Assembly: GCA_013695715.1 (NCBI GenBank)
Contig: JACCZZ010000317.1
Span: 1-7,351, forward strand
DNA length: 7,351 nucleotides
Source: Chitinophagales bacterium
GTDB lineage: Bacteria > Bacteroidota > Bacteroidia > Chitinophagales > UBA10324
Reading direction: 5' to 3'
Shown: in pieces, positions 1-5,866 of the stretch
Position numbering within the stretch: the first letter of the stretch is position 1
How the letters are laid out: each line of letters starts with the position of its first letter
The notes under the pieces: model-generated
Seen by the model: only the letters and a program-made list of their open reading frames with translations
What the model was told of the DNA's origin: nothing
Databases searched by the model: none
Translations under genes and position numbers: made by a program

Positions 1-117
1 TCTTTTAAGAGAGATTATATCACGGAAAATTCCTCTTTGCAACAGTCTTCAAACCTGAAAAACTGGTCTACCACAATTTTGTCCACATTCAGTTTTCTCA
101 TGGGTTCGGCTATATGA
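1..117 (+). CDS. Possible C-terminal fragment of an upstream gene (partial at 5' edge)
   Basis: Reading frame 1 is open from the first base to a TGA at 115-117, giving 38 residues that end in SFLMGSAI. The peptide is mixed polar and hydrophobic (FKRDYITENSS, then KNWSTTILSTF), which is compatible with real coding sequence, but it is too short to assign to a family. If real, it ends 60 bases before the adhesin gene and on the same strand, so the adhesin promoter would overlap its tail. An open frame of this length can arise by chance. Confidence 0.35.
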   Translation, partial: SFKRDYITENSSLQQSSNLKNWSTTILSTFSFLMGSAI

Positions 118-132
118 AATGCTATAATTTTG
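105..132 (+). promoter_or_regulatory. Candidate Bacteroidota-type promoter for the adhesin gene
   Basis: TAATTTTG at 125-132 matches the Bacteroidota -7 consensus TAnnTTTG exactly. A weak -33-like TTC (consensus TTG) lies at 105-107, with a 17-base spacer. Transcription would begin near 139. That is downstream of the ATG at 114 and upstream of the ATG at 177, so it supports the later start. The -33 element is poor, so this remains a candidate. Confidence 0.3.
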
Positions 133-176
133 ACGTTGTAAGCCGATTTATTCTTACGTTCCCTGATCTTGCCGGA

Positions 177-2603
177 ATGAAAAATTACATTTCATTTTTT
201 CTTTTTCTGATAGTTTGCAATTTCACTTTTGCTCAGAATATAAGTGGAATTATTAATAGTTATACCCAGGTTACTGGTATTACCAGCACTATCATCACCA
301 CAACTTCTTCAGCAGCCTTTTTGGTGGGAGACAAGATTCTGATCATTCAAATGAAGGGTGCCGCCATCCTCAATACAAATACATCTTCTTATGGTGACAT
401 TACAAGTCTTAATGATGCAGGAAACTGGGAGTTTGCAACTATTGCAGCTATTTCAGGCAATGATATAATTATTACTGCAGACCTTATTAATACATATAAT
501 ACTACTTCAGGCAAAGTACAGATGATTTCGGTGCCTTCATATTGTAATGTAACCCTCAGCGACACGCTAAGTTGTCAGCCGTGGGATGGCTTAACAGGAG
601 GCGTGCTTGTCTTCATTTCAGGCGGAACGGTTACCATGAATGCAGATATTAATGTGAGCGGAAAGGGTTTCCGTCCTGGTCCCACCTGCAACAACAGCAC
701 ATTAAACTGCAACAACACTGGCTATTTCTATAACCCTAATGGTTGTCTGGCGGGATGGAAGGGGGAGGGAATTACTGAATATGTAAATAGCGCACAAAGC
801 GGCGGTCGTGCCAAGCTAGCCAATGGCGGTGGCGGCTCAAACAAAGGCAACAGCGGCGGCGGCGGCGGAGGCAACTATGGGGCAGGAGGTTTTGGTGGAT
901 TTGAAGATAACAGTTGTGGTGCAACCGGCATTCAGGGATATGGAGGCTTAGCACTCGATTATACTTTGGGGAAAATATTTCTTGGCGGAGCCGGTGGCAG
1001 CAGCAGTGGTGATGATGGGGGAATTATATTTCCAGGAACAGCCGGTGGAGGAATTGTTATCATAGCTGCGAATACCATAAACCCGAATGGCTTCTCTATC
1101 AAGGCAGAGGGGATTGATCAAACTGGTATTACTAATGATGAGGGAGCAGGCGGTGGAGGAGCCGGTGGCGTGGTATGCCTTGATGTGCAATCTATTCTTG
1201 CCCCAATGAATGTATCGGTTGATGGAGGCGATGGCGGCTCAATTGATAACATCATAGATCCTTCGGGCTGCCAGGGACCTGGAGGTGGTGGCGGAGGCGG
1301 CACGCTGTGGGTCAGTGGATCTGGTTTACCTGTTAATATTATATTTTCCGGAAATGGAGGTGCCGCAGGATTGATGCTTACACCCTCAAGCATTTGCTAT
1401 AATACAACCAATGGTGCCTCAGCAGGCGAACCCGGTGGAACGATATTCAATTTTCCCACTCAAACTTTACCTCTTTCACAGCCGCTTGTAAATCTTGGGA
1501 ATGATACAGCAATCTGCTCATTGAGTTCACTAACACTCAGCACAAATCCTGGATTTTTAACTTTTCTCTGGCAAGATGGATCAACTGATTCCACCTATAT
1601 AGTTTCTGACTCGGGTTTATATACAGTAAAAGCTGCAGATACCCTTGGATGTTTCAGCTCAGACACTATTCATGTCACCTTTCTTCCCCCTTATACCTTC
1701 AGCATTGGAAATGATACTACTGTATGCTTTGGAAATACTGTAACGCTGGATGCCGGTGCCGGATTTATCAGCTACCTCTGGCAGGATCTTTCAACGCTGC
1801 AGACATATACCACCGATACAGCCGGCATCTTTTTGGTCACAGTAGTTGATACTAATGGTTGCACAGGCATAGCCACATTAACAGTGAGTAATTTTGGAAA
1901 GCCTCCATTAAACATAGGTAATGATACCTCTATTTGCATTGGAGATAAGATGGTGTTTAATGGCGGTGCCTTCTCAAGTTATTTATGGCAGGATGGAAGC
2001 ACTGCTCCGATATTTTCCGCCACACAGCCAGGTATTTATTTTGTAACCGTTACTGATTTCAATGGTTGCATGCAATCTGATACTGCTACCTTACTTGGTT
2101 TCTACCCACAGCCACCGGATACATTTCTGATTGATACTGTTATCTGTACCGGGCAGGTAATATTATTGGAAGGACCTGAAGGATATGCCAGCTATCTGTG
2201 GACAGACAGTGCTACTACCAGCGCCATTACTGTGATCGAACCGGGAGTTTATGGCCTCAACATCACAAATGAATTCTCATGTAATAGCTCTGATTCGGCC
2301 ATCGTTGCCTTAGAATGTCCAACCCACATTTTCATGCCCACAGCATTTACACCTAATGGTGATGGCATCAATGATTTATATCAGGCGGTTGGTTATAACC
2401 TAACCTCTTTTTTAATGAGAATTTATAACCGATGGGGAGAACTTGTTTATGTGTCATACGATATAACTCAGGGTTGGAATGGTATCAGCCAGGGTATTAA
2501 AGCTGAAATAGGAACCTACATCTATTATGTTACCTGGAGTGGTGAACTGGACGGTGTTTCATCAGGCGGTCTGATAAAAGGAAACCTCACGCTGATAAGA
2601 TAG
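177..2603 (+). CDS. Secreted glycine-rich adhesin-like protein with Ig/PKD-like repeats and type B T9SS sorting domain
   Basis: This encodes a predicted cell-surface or secreted protein of 808 residues, exported by Sec and then by the type IX secretion system. I chose the ATG at 177 rather than the one at 114 because a typical signal peptide starts there (residues 1-19, hydrophobic core FFLFLIV, probable cleavage FTFA|Q) and the 21 residues before it are not signal-like. Residues 20-205 form an uncharacterised N-terminal region. Residues 209-421 are strongly glycine-rich, with runs such as GGGG and SGGGGGG. Four Ig/PKD-like repeats follow with starts near 440, 510, 580 and 650; each begins near (G)NDT.(I/V)C and carries an LW(Q/T)D motif with Trp at 465, 535, 604 and 675. 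Residues 715-808 match the gliding-motility-associated C-terminal (CHU_C, type B) domain: TPNGDGIND at 725-733, IYNRWGELVY at 749-758, and a KGNLTLIR end. Adhesion or matrix function is inferred; no enzymatic domain is visible. The domain layout is much surer than the role. Confidence 0.92.
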   Translation: MKNYISFFLFLIVCNFTFAQNISGIINSYTQVTGITSTIITTTSSAAFLVGDKILIIQMKGAAILNTNTSSYGDITSLNDAGNWEFATIAAISGNDIIITADLINTYNTTSGKVQMISVPSYCNVTLSDTLSCQPWDGLTGGVLVFISGGTVTMNADINVSGKGFRPGPTCNNSTLNCNNTGYFYNPNGCLAGWKGEGITEYVNSAQSGGRAKLANGGGGSNKGNSGGGGGGNYGAGGFGGFEDNSCGATGIQGYGGLALDYTLGKIFLGGAGGSSSGDDGGIIFPGTAGGGIVIIAANTINPNGFSIKAEGIDQTGITNDEGAGGGGAGGVVCLDVQSILAPMNVSVDGGDGGSIDNIIDPSGCQGPGGGGGGGTLWVSGSGLPVNIIFSGNGGAAGLMLTPSSICYNTTNGASAGEPGGTIFNFPTQTLPLSQPLVNLGNDTAICSLSSLTLSTNPGFLTFLWQDGSTDSTYIVSDSGLYTVKAADTLGCFSSDTIHVTFLPPYTFSIGNDTTVCFGNTVTLDAGAGFISYLWQDLSTLQTYTTDTAGIFLVTVVDTNGCTGIATLTVSNFGKPPLNIGNDTSICIGDKMVFNGGAFSSYLWQDGSTAPIFSATQPGIYFVTVTDFNGCMQSDTATLLGFYPQPPDTFLIDTVICTGQVILLEGPEGYASYLWTDSATTSAITVIEPGVYGLNITNEFSCNSSDSAIVALECPTHIFMPTAFTPNGDGINDLYQAVGYNLTSFLMRIYNRWGELVYVSYDITQGWNGISQGIKAEIGTYIYYVTWSGELDGVSSGGLIKGNLTLIR

Positions 2604-2626
2604 GAATCCGCAAGCCTTATAAAGTA

Positions 2627-2658
2627 CGCAAGCTCATGCATAATTGCACGAGCTTGCG
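2627..2658. terminator. Bidirectional terminator-like nested hairpin
   Basis: CGCAAGCTC at 2627-2635 pairs perfectly with GAGCTTGCG at 2650-2658. After a single A/C mismatch, an inner stem TGCA/TGCA (2637-2640 with 2645-2648) closes a TAAT loop. The hairpin lies between the convergent adhesin gene (24 bases past its stop) and the CsbD gene, so it could serve both strands. No T-tract follows on either side, so it is not a textbook intrinsic terminator. It could also protect 3' ends. Confidence 0.6.
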
Positions 2659-2712
2659 AGATGAATCAGCCATTCAGACTGTAACTGGTGTCAGGCAAAA
2701 AGAAAAATCTTG

Positions 2713-2904
2713 TTAATCAAACCATGACTTTACTTCACGCTTGATGTCGTCAATGGTCTTTCCGGTTTTGGTTTGAATCCTTCCCCATAGTTCGTCTTCT
2801 TTGCCCTCTTCATACATTAAATCGTCATCAGAAAGATCGGCATAATTTTCTTTAAGTCTGCCACGTACCTGGTGCCACCTGCCTTTTAATTGTAAATCGT
2901 CCAT
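2713..2904 (-). CDS. CsbD family stress-response protein
   Basis: A 63-residue, highly charged soluble protein whose whole length matches the CsbD family (PF05532). It has the N-terminal LKGRWHQVRGRLKENYADLSDDD pattern (residues 5-27) equivalent to the family's K.GKW.Q..G..KE.....DDD, then the EGKEDELWGRIQ.KTGKT block at about 33-49, and it ends in an amphipathic helix. Size is normal for the family. CsbD proteins were named from a Bacillus subtilis sigma-B-dependent gene, and homologues are commonly stress-induced; their molecular function is unknown. The gene stands alone, convergent with the adhesin gene and divergent from the AbiEii-like operon. I see no convincing Shine-Dalgarno sequence, which is usual in Bacteroidota. 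Confidence 0.9.
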   Translation of the reverse strand: MDDLQLKGRWHQVRGRLKENYADLSDDDLMYEEGKEDELWGRIQTKTGKTIDDIKREVKSWFD

Positions 2905-3128
2905 GGTTATAAGTTTTAGTTAAGGAAAAAAATCAATGAATAAATGTACAATAATAATTTAAGTTTTCAGATTAAATTTAAGTTAAGAAAAAGAAAATTC
3001 AATTAGATGTCAAACATCTCTGGTAATTATATTCATGGGTTCAATATATTCGATTTGGAATGAAGTAGTTATTGTTAAGTTTTTGGCTTTCCTTTCGCAT
3101 GTATTTGAGTAAGCACCGGTTGTTATCT

Positions 3129-3155
3129 TTTCGCGAATATGTGCATATTGTGAAA
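3129..3155. promoter_or_regulatory. Imperfect dyad, possible operator of the AbiEii-like operon
   Basis: AATATG-TG-CATATT (3136-3149) is a perfect 6-2-6 inverted repeat. It continues outward, after a small internal mismatch, into TTTC (3129-3132) pairing with GAAA (3152-3155). The very short centre suits a site bound by a dimeric protein better than an RNA hairpin. It lies about 85-110 bases upstream of the first gene of the pair and overlaps the putative -33 element. Many toxin-antitoxin operons are autoregulated at such sites, but its use here is inferred. Confidence 0.3.
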
Positions 3156-3175
3156 GGCTGCAACAAGTAGGTTAT
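3148..3175 (+). promoter_or_regulatory. Weak candidate promoter for the AbiEii-like operon
   Basis: TTG at 3148-3150 and TAGGTTAT at 3168-3175 are separated by 17 bases. This resembles the Bacteroidota -33 TTG and -7 TAnnTTTG with two mismatches in the -7 box. The predicted start near 3182 would place the G-rich tract at 3184-3229 in the 5' untranslated leader. The match is weak and is supported mainly by its position. Confidence 0.22.
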
Positions 3176-3183
3176 TATGCATG

Positions 3184-3229
3184 GATGGGGGAGAAGAACA
3201 GCATGGGAGTAGGCGGGGAGATTCAATAA
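3184..3229. repeat. Purine/G-rich tract, left copy flanking the two-gene module
   Basis: This tract contains G runs of five, three and four bases and ends in GGCGGGGAGATTCAATAA (3212-3229). It resembles the tract at 4058-4115 on the other side of the module. The two 3' ends agree at 15 of 17 aligned positions with one gap, and both tracts begin with GATGG. It ends ten bases before the first ATG. Possible meanings are a remnant of boundary direct repeats, a leader element, or two unrelated purine-rich stretches. Confidence 0.4.
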
Positions 3230-3239
3230 ACATTTTACT

Positions 3240-3494
3240 ATGAGAACTTTGATCGGGTTTAAAAACAATGTTCCGGTGCCGGAAGATCTGCAAAAATTTT
3301 TATGGGATCACCCCGAAGGATTGGCACCTTTGGAAAAGTTGTTGTTACGAACGTTTCAATATGGAAGCTATGAGCAACTAAAAAAAATTTACAGTCAATA
3401 TCCGGAACAAAGTGTTGGCATTATAACCCGATACAGCGATATTAAACGGGGAGTTAAATACTGGATAAAAGAATGGCATGGAGAAGCTGATTGA
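3240..3494 (+). CDS. DUF6922-like small protein, probable partner (antitoxin candidate) of the AbiEii-like nucleotidyltransferase
   Basis: An 84-residue soluble protein with no signal peptide or membrane segment. It carries PVPEDLQKFLWD (12-23), a predicted helix LEKLLLRTFQYGSYEQLKK (31-49), and a R.SDIKRGVKYW segment (64-75). To my recognition this matches the small Bacteroidota proteins (DUF6922 group) often encoded directly before AbiEii/AbiGii-type nucleotidyltransferases. The family pattern is a proline-rich start, FLWD, a helix with a YG.. turn, then an R..S.....(F/Y)W motif. The ATG at 3240 is the only one after an in-frame TAG at 3210-3212. The gene overlaps the next by 17 bases, implying translational coupling. 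An antitoxin role is inferred only from its place and size; no helix-turn-helix typical of AbiEi is evident. Confidence 0.75.
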   Translation: MRTLIGFKNNVPVPEDLQKFLWDHPEGLAPLEKLLLRTFQYGSYEQLKKIYSQYPEQSVGIITRYSDIKRGVKYWIKEWHGEAD

Positions 3495-4029
3495 GCTTGC
3501 GGCGAAGGTGCAAAAAACCATTCCGGGCTTTACCCTGGCAGGCGGCACCGCAACCATGTTTAAATACAACCACCGGATCAGCATTGATCTTGATTTTTTT
3601 AAAGATACAGAGTTTTCATTTAACCGGCTTGCTCTTAAAGTAAGGAAAAATTTTAACGTAGAAAACGAAGAAAGGAGAGCTGACAATCTTGATATGTTTA
3701 TTAGCGGAATTAAGGTGTCATTTGTTTTCTTTCCTTTTAAAAGCATGGATAAGGCTCAAATTGTAAAAGGAATAAAAGCACAGAGCGATTATGATCTTTT
3801 CTTAAATAAGATTTATGTAGCGGGAAGAAGAGTTGATCCAAAAGACCCCTTCGATGCAGCCTGGCTCTGGTCTAAAAACCAATGGTCTGTAAATGAGATC
3901 AAAAAAGATTTTGAAAAGAAATTTCCAGATCAGAGCTATGAACTCTATTTCGGAGCGTTGCTGAGTTTTCAGGATTACGGCATGCTGGATGACTGGGTGA
4001 AAGAGGCTTTGCTGAAATTAAAACCGTAA
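3478..4029 (+). CDS. AbiEii/AbiGii-type nucleotidyltransferase (toxin candidate)
   Basis: A 183-residue cytosolic protein of the DUF1814/AbiEii nucleotidyltransferase superfamily. The active-site signature is clear: FTLAGGTATMFKYNHRISIDLDFF at 18-41, with Gly22-Gly23 and the metal-binding pair Asp37 and Asp39. Downstream, DYDLFLNKIYVAGRR (104-118) and DPKDPFDAAWLW (120-131) correspond to the family's DI..MK..AI..R and KD..D(L/A) motifs. Family members act as toxins of type IV-like AbiE systems or as the MenT group, transferring nucleotides to an RNA or protein target; the substrate here is unknown. At 183 residues it is short, with little C-terminal extension. Its ATG lies inside the preceding gene (17-base overlap), so the two are almost certainly co-translated. 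The catalytic residues look intact, so it is probably active. A housekeeping or orphan role cannot be excluded. Confidence 0.85.
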   Translation: MEKLIELAAKVQKTIPGFTLAGGTATMFKYNHRISIDLDFFKDTEFSFNRLALKVRKNFNVENEERRADNLDMFISGIKVSFVFFPFKSMDKAQIVKGIKAQSDYDLFLNKIYVAGRRVDPKDPFDAAWLWSKNQWSVNEIKKDFEKKFPDQSYELYFGALLSFQDYGMLDDWVKEALLKLKP

Positions 4030-4341
4030 ATCCTGCAACTTAATGACTCATTGAACTGATGGAGGGAGTATGCAGTAAGAGGAAGAATAGGGGGGCGAGG
4101 TGGGGAATTAAATAATGGATCAGATGAATTTGAAATAAAATGAAGCACGGGATACGGTTGCCTTGGCCTTGAAGCTAGTGGAGGAATAAAATAAGAAAAC
4201 TAAGATTTCATACCGGCATGAATCCAATTACCGTCGCGCGAGTCACCCTGATTTCCCGTTCATCTTCTTGGAAGAATATTTACCTATCTTGCCTGATCCA
4301 GGCTATCATATTATTTTCACCATCAAAAACACTTATCAGGA
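4030..4341. other. Intergenic region after the AbiEii-like operon
   Basis: This 312-base spacer contains the right-hand G-rich tract (4058-4115), a GC-rich self-complementary octamer TCGCGCGA at 4234-4241, and a short dyad GCCTG-ATC-CAGGC at 4291-4303. A loose TTG (4289-4291) and TATTATTTT (4309-4317) with a 17-base spacer could form the promoter of the DUF2059 gene, though the -7 match is imperfect. The dyad sits between those two elements, where a repressor could act. I see no convincing gene and no clear terminator with a T-tract. Confidence 0.4.
4058..4115. repeat. Purine/G-rich tract, right copy flanking the two-gene module
   Basis: This tract runs from GATGGAGGGAG through a run of six G to GGTGGGGAATTAAATAA (4099-4115). 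It starts 29 bases after the nucleotidyltransferase stop codon and resembles the left tract at 3184-3229 in composition, order of motifs and its last 17 bases. It contains three runs of at least three G, short of a standard four-run G-quadruplex unless the long run is split. Its origin as a duplicated boundary is inferred. Confidence 0.4.
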
Positions 4342-4878
4342 ATGAAACAAAGAATTAATTACCTTTTTGTAATCCTCTGTTTAACCCACTGTGTTTTACT
4401 CTTCCCGGTTTGTTGCTTTGCCCAGACTGACACAACAATTCAGCTTCAGCAATCTTCAATTTTTGAAAAGATAACCAGCGAGGTCAAAGAATATAAGATT
4501 GATACCTCCGATGCGCCAAATGACAAGACAACAAAAAAAATAATTGAATTAAGACAACTTAAAGGTGGCTTTAACATTAATGAGGCTATTGATTACAAAA
4601 TTCAAGAAGATAAGAATAAGAATGAAACTCCTGTGGCTGATTTGAATAAGTTAGAGGATTATTTCAAAGCAGGGTTGGGCAAAAAGAACTTAGACAATGC
4701 TGTAATATGGATATACCGAAATAATTTTTCGTACAAAGAATTAAAGGATAATGTAAAATTTTATAAATCATCTGCAGGACAAAAAATGGCTGACAGATTT
4801 CCAATTATTATGCTGGAATCACTTACCGCAGCACAAATTCTGCAAGAGAACTTTATGAAGCAACATAAAAGTCAGTAA
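4342..4878 (+). CDS. Exported DUF2059 domain-containing protein
   Basis: A 178-residue protein with a long hydrophobic signal peptide (about residues 1-27, ending VCCFA|Q), so it is probably periplasmic or loosely attached to the envelope. The C-terminal part matches DUF2059 (PF09832): FSYKELKDNVKFYKSSAGQK at 129-148 corresponds to the family's (F/Y)s..EL...i.FY.S..GQK, followed by the helix FPIIMLESLTAAQ. A partial echo of the family's N-terminal helix is seen at KKIIELRQLKGG (65-76). The function of DUF2059 is unknown. The mature N-terminus (29-64) is polar and probably flexible. It stands as a single gene, with hairpins just downstream. The start is fixed by the signal peptide. An AGGA directly touches the ATG, too close to act as a normal ribosome-binding site. 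Confidence 0.82.
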   Translation: MKQRINYLFVILCLTHCVLLFPVCCFAQTDTTIQLQQSSIFEKITSEVKEYKIDTSDAPNDKTTKKIIELRQLKGGFNINEAIDYKIQEDKNKNETPVADLNKLEDYFKAGLGKKNLDNAVIWIYRNNFSYKELKDNVKFYKSSAGQKMADRFPIIMLESLTAAQILQENFMKQHKSQ

Positions 4879-4897
4879 GTTAATTGTGAACGGAATT

Positions 4898-4937
4898 CCG
4901 CTTTCTAAAGCGGTAGAGAAATAGTAGATATTTTCTC
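4898..4937 (+). terminator. Tandem hairpins after the DUF2059 gene
   Basis: CCGCTTT at 4898-4904 pairs with AAAGCGG at 4907-4913, best folded as a six-base-pair stem with a TCTA loop. Directly after it, GAGAAA at 4916-4921 can pair with TTTCTC at 4932-4937. The first hairpin starts 20 bases past the stop codon. Neither has a long T-tract immediately after it, so termination is inferred from position. Confidence 0.45.
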
Positions 4938-4961
4938 ATTAATTCCTGTACTAAAATTGTA

Positions 4962-4986
4962 TTAAAAAAACAATTGCTTTTTTTAA
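4962..4986. terminator. A/T stem-loop, possible bidirectional terminator
   Basis: TTAAAAAAA (4962-4970) pairs perfectly with TTTTTTTAA (4978-4986) around a CAATTGC loop. The stem is entirely A-T, so it is weak, but it supplies the T run missing from the hairpins just upstream. On the minus strand it lies just after the stop of the doubtful ORF at 4989-5195. Confidence 0.4.
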
Positions 4987-4988
4987 GA

Positions 4989-5195
4989 TTATTGTACTAT
5001 TGGTATATCTTCAACCCCCATATAAACTATGCGTTCATCTATTGAGCTTAAATACAGCCAGACGATCAGCTTTTCTATGATTATACAATTTAAGTCTATT
5101 CCATATAAGCGGGATCCTAACACAGTGCGCCTACTTGCTAGCTTAATGGCACCAAATGGAATATTGAAAACTAAATAAATATCACTATAGACCAT
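4989..5195 (-). CDS. Doubtful small hypothetical protein
   Basis: A 68-codon ORF on the minus strand fills the gap between the DUF2059 gene and the 5194 gene. The product would be hydrophobic (DIYLVFNIPFGAIKL, then CIIIEKLIVWLYLSS) and ends in GVEDIPIVQ; I recognise no family. In favour: it occupies otherwise empty DNA, and about 29 percent of its codons begin with G, as expected for coding sequence. Against: there is no visible ribosome-binding site, the frame is closed by TGA one codon before the ATG, and its start overlaps the start of the plus-strand gene at a CCATG, so both could not be read freely. A competing 49-codon plus-strand ORF (5029-5178) looks less protein-like. Confidence 0.25.
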   Translation of the reverse strand: MVYSDIYLVFNIPFGAIKLASRRTVLGSRLYGIDLNCIIIEKLIVWLYLSSIDERIVYMGVEDIPIVQ

Positions 5196-5733
5196 GATTC
5201 AATACGAAACAGCGAATTCACCATTTTTCGAAGCCAATAAAGAGTATTGTGAAACCATTGAAGGTCAGCTCAGGACAATGGACATTGCGTGTTCAGGATT
5301 TTGCAACAGTTTCGGGTATGATATTGAGGCAACCTTGGAAAGAGATGATTTGACGTACTATTTAAAATTTCACAAACATCAAAGCACACAAAATGGAGTC
5401 GTGATTCCGGTTGACGCAATTAACTACGCCGGAACTAAGATAGAGGTGAGTGGACTGAATAAAAAATTTAGCTTGACAGCAGGTAAATCTAACCTTAAGA
5501 GACTTTTTACTTCAAAACACTTTAGGGACAAGATTCCAGCCCCTTATTTTGTTATGTGTAACTATTCACCAGACAGTAAATTTGTTGACCTTTTAGTAAA
5601 GCAAATCCTGAATTATAAAATCTCAGAACTTACTGTTCACAGTGGGAGTGCCAAAGGTAAAATGCATATCGCAATAACAAACTCTTTAGACTTAATCACA
5701 GATATTGAAAGAACAATGAAAGCCTTGGTTTAA
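5194..5733 (+). CDS. Hypothetical protein, 179 residues, probably cytosolic
   Basis: I do not recognise this family with confidence. The protein has no signal peptide or membrane helix. An N-terminal part (10-60) includes C33-x3-C37 and a beta-like stretch DIEATLERDDLTYYLKF (43-59). The centre (70-95) is beta-rich, followed by a basic segment KSNLKRLFTSKHFRDK (98-113) with PAPYFV after it. The C-terminal half ends in alternating strand/helix sequence and a helix DLITDIERTMKAL. A faint likeness of NKKFSL...(89-94) to the FNK.F.(V/L) motif of DUF3137 proteins is too weak to use. Composition and length look like a genuine gene. It appears monocistronic, convergent with the PepSY-like gene. The first ATG is the only reasonable start. 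No regulatory site is evident upstream. Confidence 0.75.
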   Translation: MIQYETANSPFFEANKEYCETIEGQLRTMDIACSGFCNSFGYDIEATLERDDLTYYLKFHKHQSTQNGVVIPVDAINYAGTKIEVSGLNKKFSLTAGKSNLKRLFTSKHFRDKIPAPYFVMCNYSPDSKFVDLLVKQILNYKISELTVHSGSAKGKMHIAITNSLDLITDIERTMKALV

Positions 5734-5866
5734 TGTTCATTATTAGAACTGATAAAGCACTGTCTGATGCTTGTTAAAGCGCACGAAAATATAATGGTAT
5801 ATGCAATATTTTATATGCTTTGCTTGATAAGTAGGAATGTTAATAGAAAGAATATTCATAGTAAAT

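Larger units (their letters stand above)
2905..3239. other. Divergent intergenic region between CsbD and the AbiEii-like operon
   Basis: This 335-base spacer must hold the promoters for both divergent units. The left part (2905-3000) is very AT-rich. A perfect short inverted repeat AGATGT-CAA-ACATCT lies at 3005-3019. Reading leftward, a loose minus-strand promoter is possible: a TTG at 3042-3044 and GATGTTTG at 3011-3018 with a 23-base spacer, one mismatch from consensus, which could serve the CsbD gene. The right part contains the dyad, promoter candidate and G-rich tract listed separately. I see no convincing gene here. Confidence 0.5.

Noticed and set aside
114..176. Upstream ATG of the adhesin gene
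   Set aside because: The 21 extra residues would precede a complete signal peptide, and the candidate promoter places transcription start after this ATG.
772..1393. Minus-strand ORFs rich in Pro, Cys, Arg and His opposite the glycine-rich region
   Set aside because: They are antisense echoes of the GGC/GGT glycine codons of the adhesin gene.
1494..2318. Tandem DNA repeat or CRISPR-like array within the adhesin gene
   Set aside because: The periodicity is at protein level (Ig/PKD-like repeats of about 70 residues). The DNA units are diverged and have no constant repeat with unique spacers.
3184..3218. Possible G-quadruplex in the leader of the AbiEii-like operon
   Set aside because: Only three runs of three or more G are present, with a 12-base loop, so it fails the usual four-run pattern without invoking two-G tiers.
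3041..3268. 75-codon minus-strand ORF upstream of and overlapping the start of the small partner protein gene
   Set aside because: The peptide is irregular (rich in Cys, Pro, Asn and His), it is largely the reverse of the G-rich tract, and it would overlap the promoter and start of a better-supported operon.
3378..3746. 122-codon minus-strand ORF
   Set aside because: It lies wholly antisense to the two overlapping genes that carry recognisable family motifs, so it is a shadow frame.
4218..4358. 46-codon plus-strand ORF overlapping the start of the DUF2059 gene
   Set aside because: Its end overlaps the signal peptide of a well-supported gene in another frame, and the peptide resembles random translation.
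5029..5178. 49-codon plus-strand ORF just upstream of the 5194 gene
   Set aside because: Few codons begin with G, the peptide has no recognisable features, and the opposite strand looks more protein-like.
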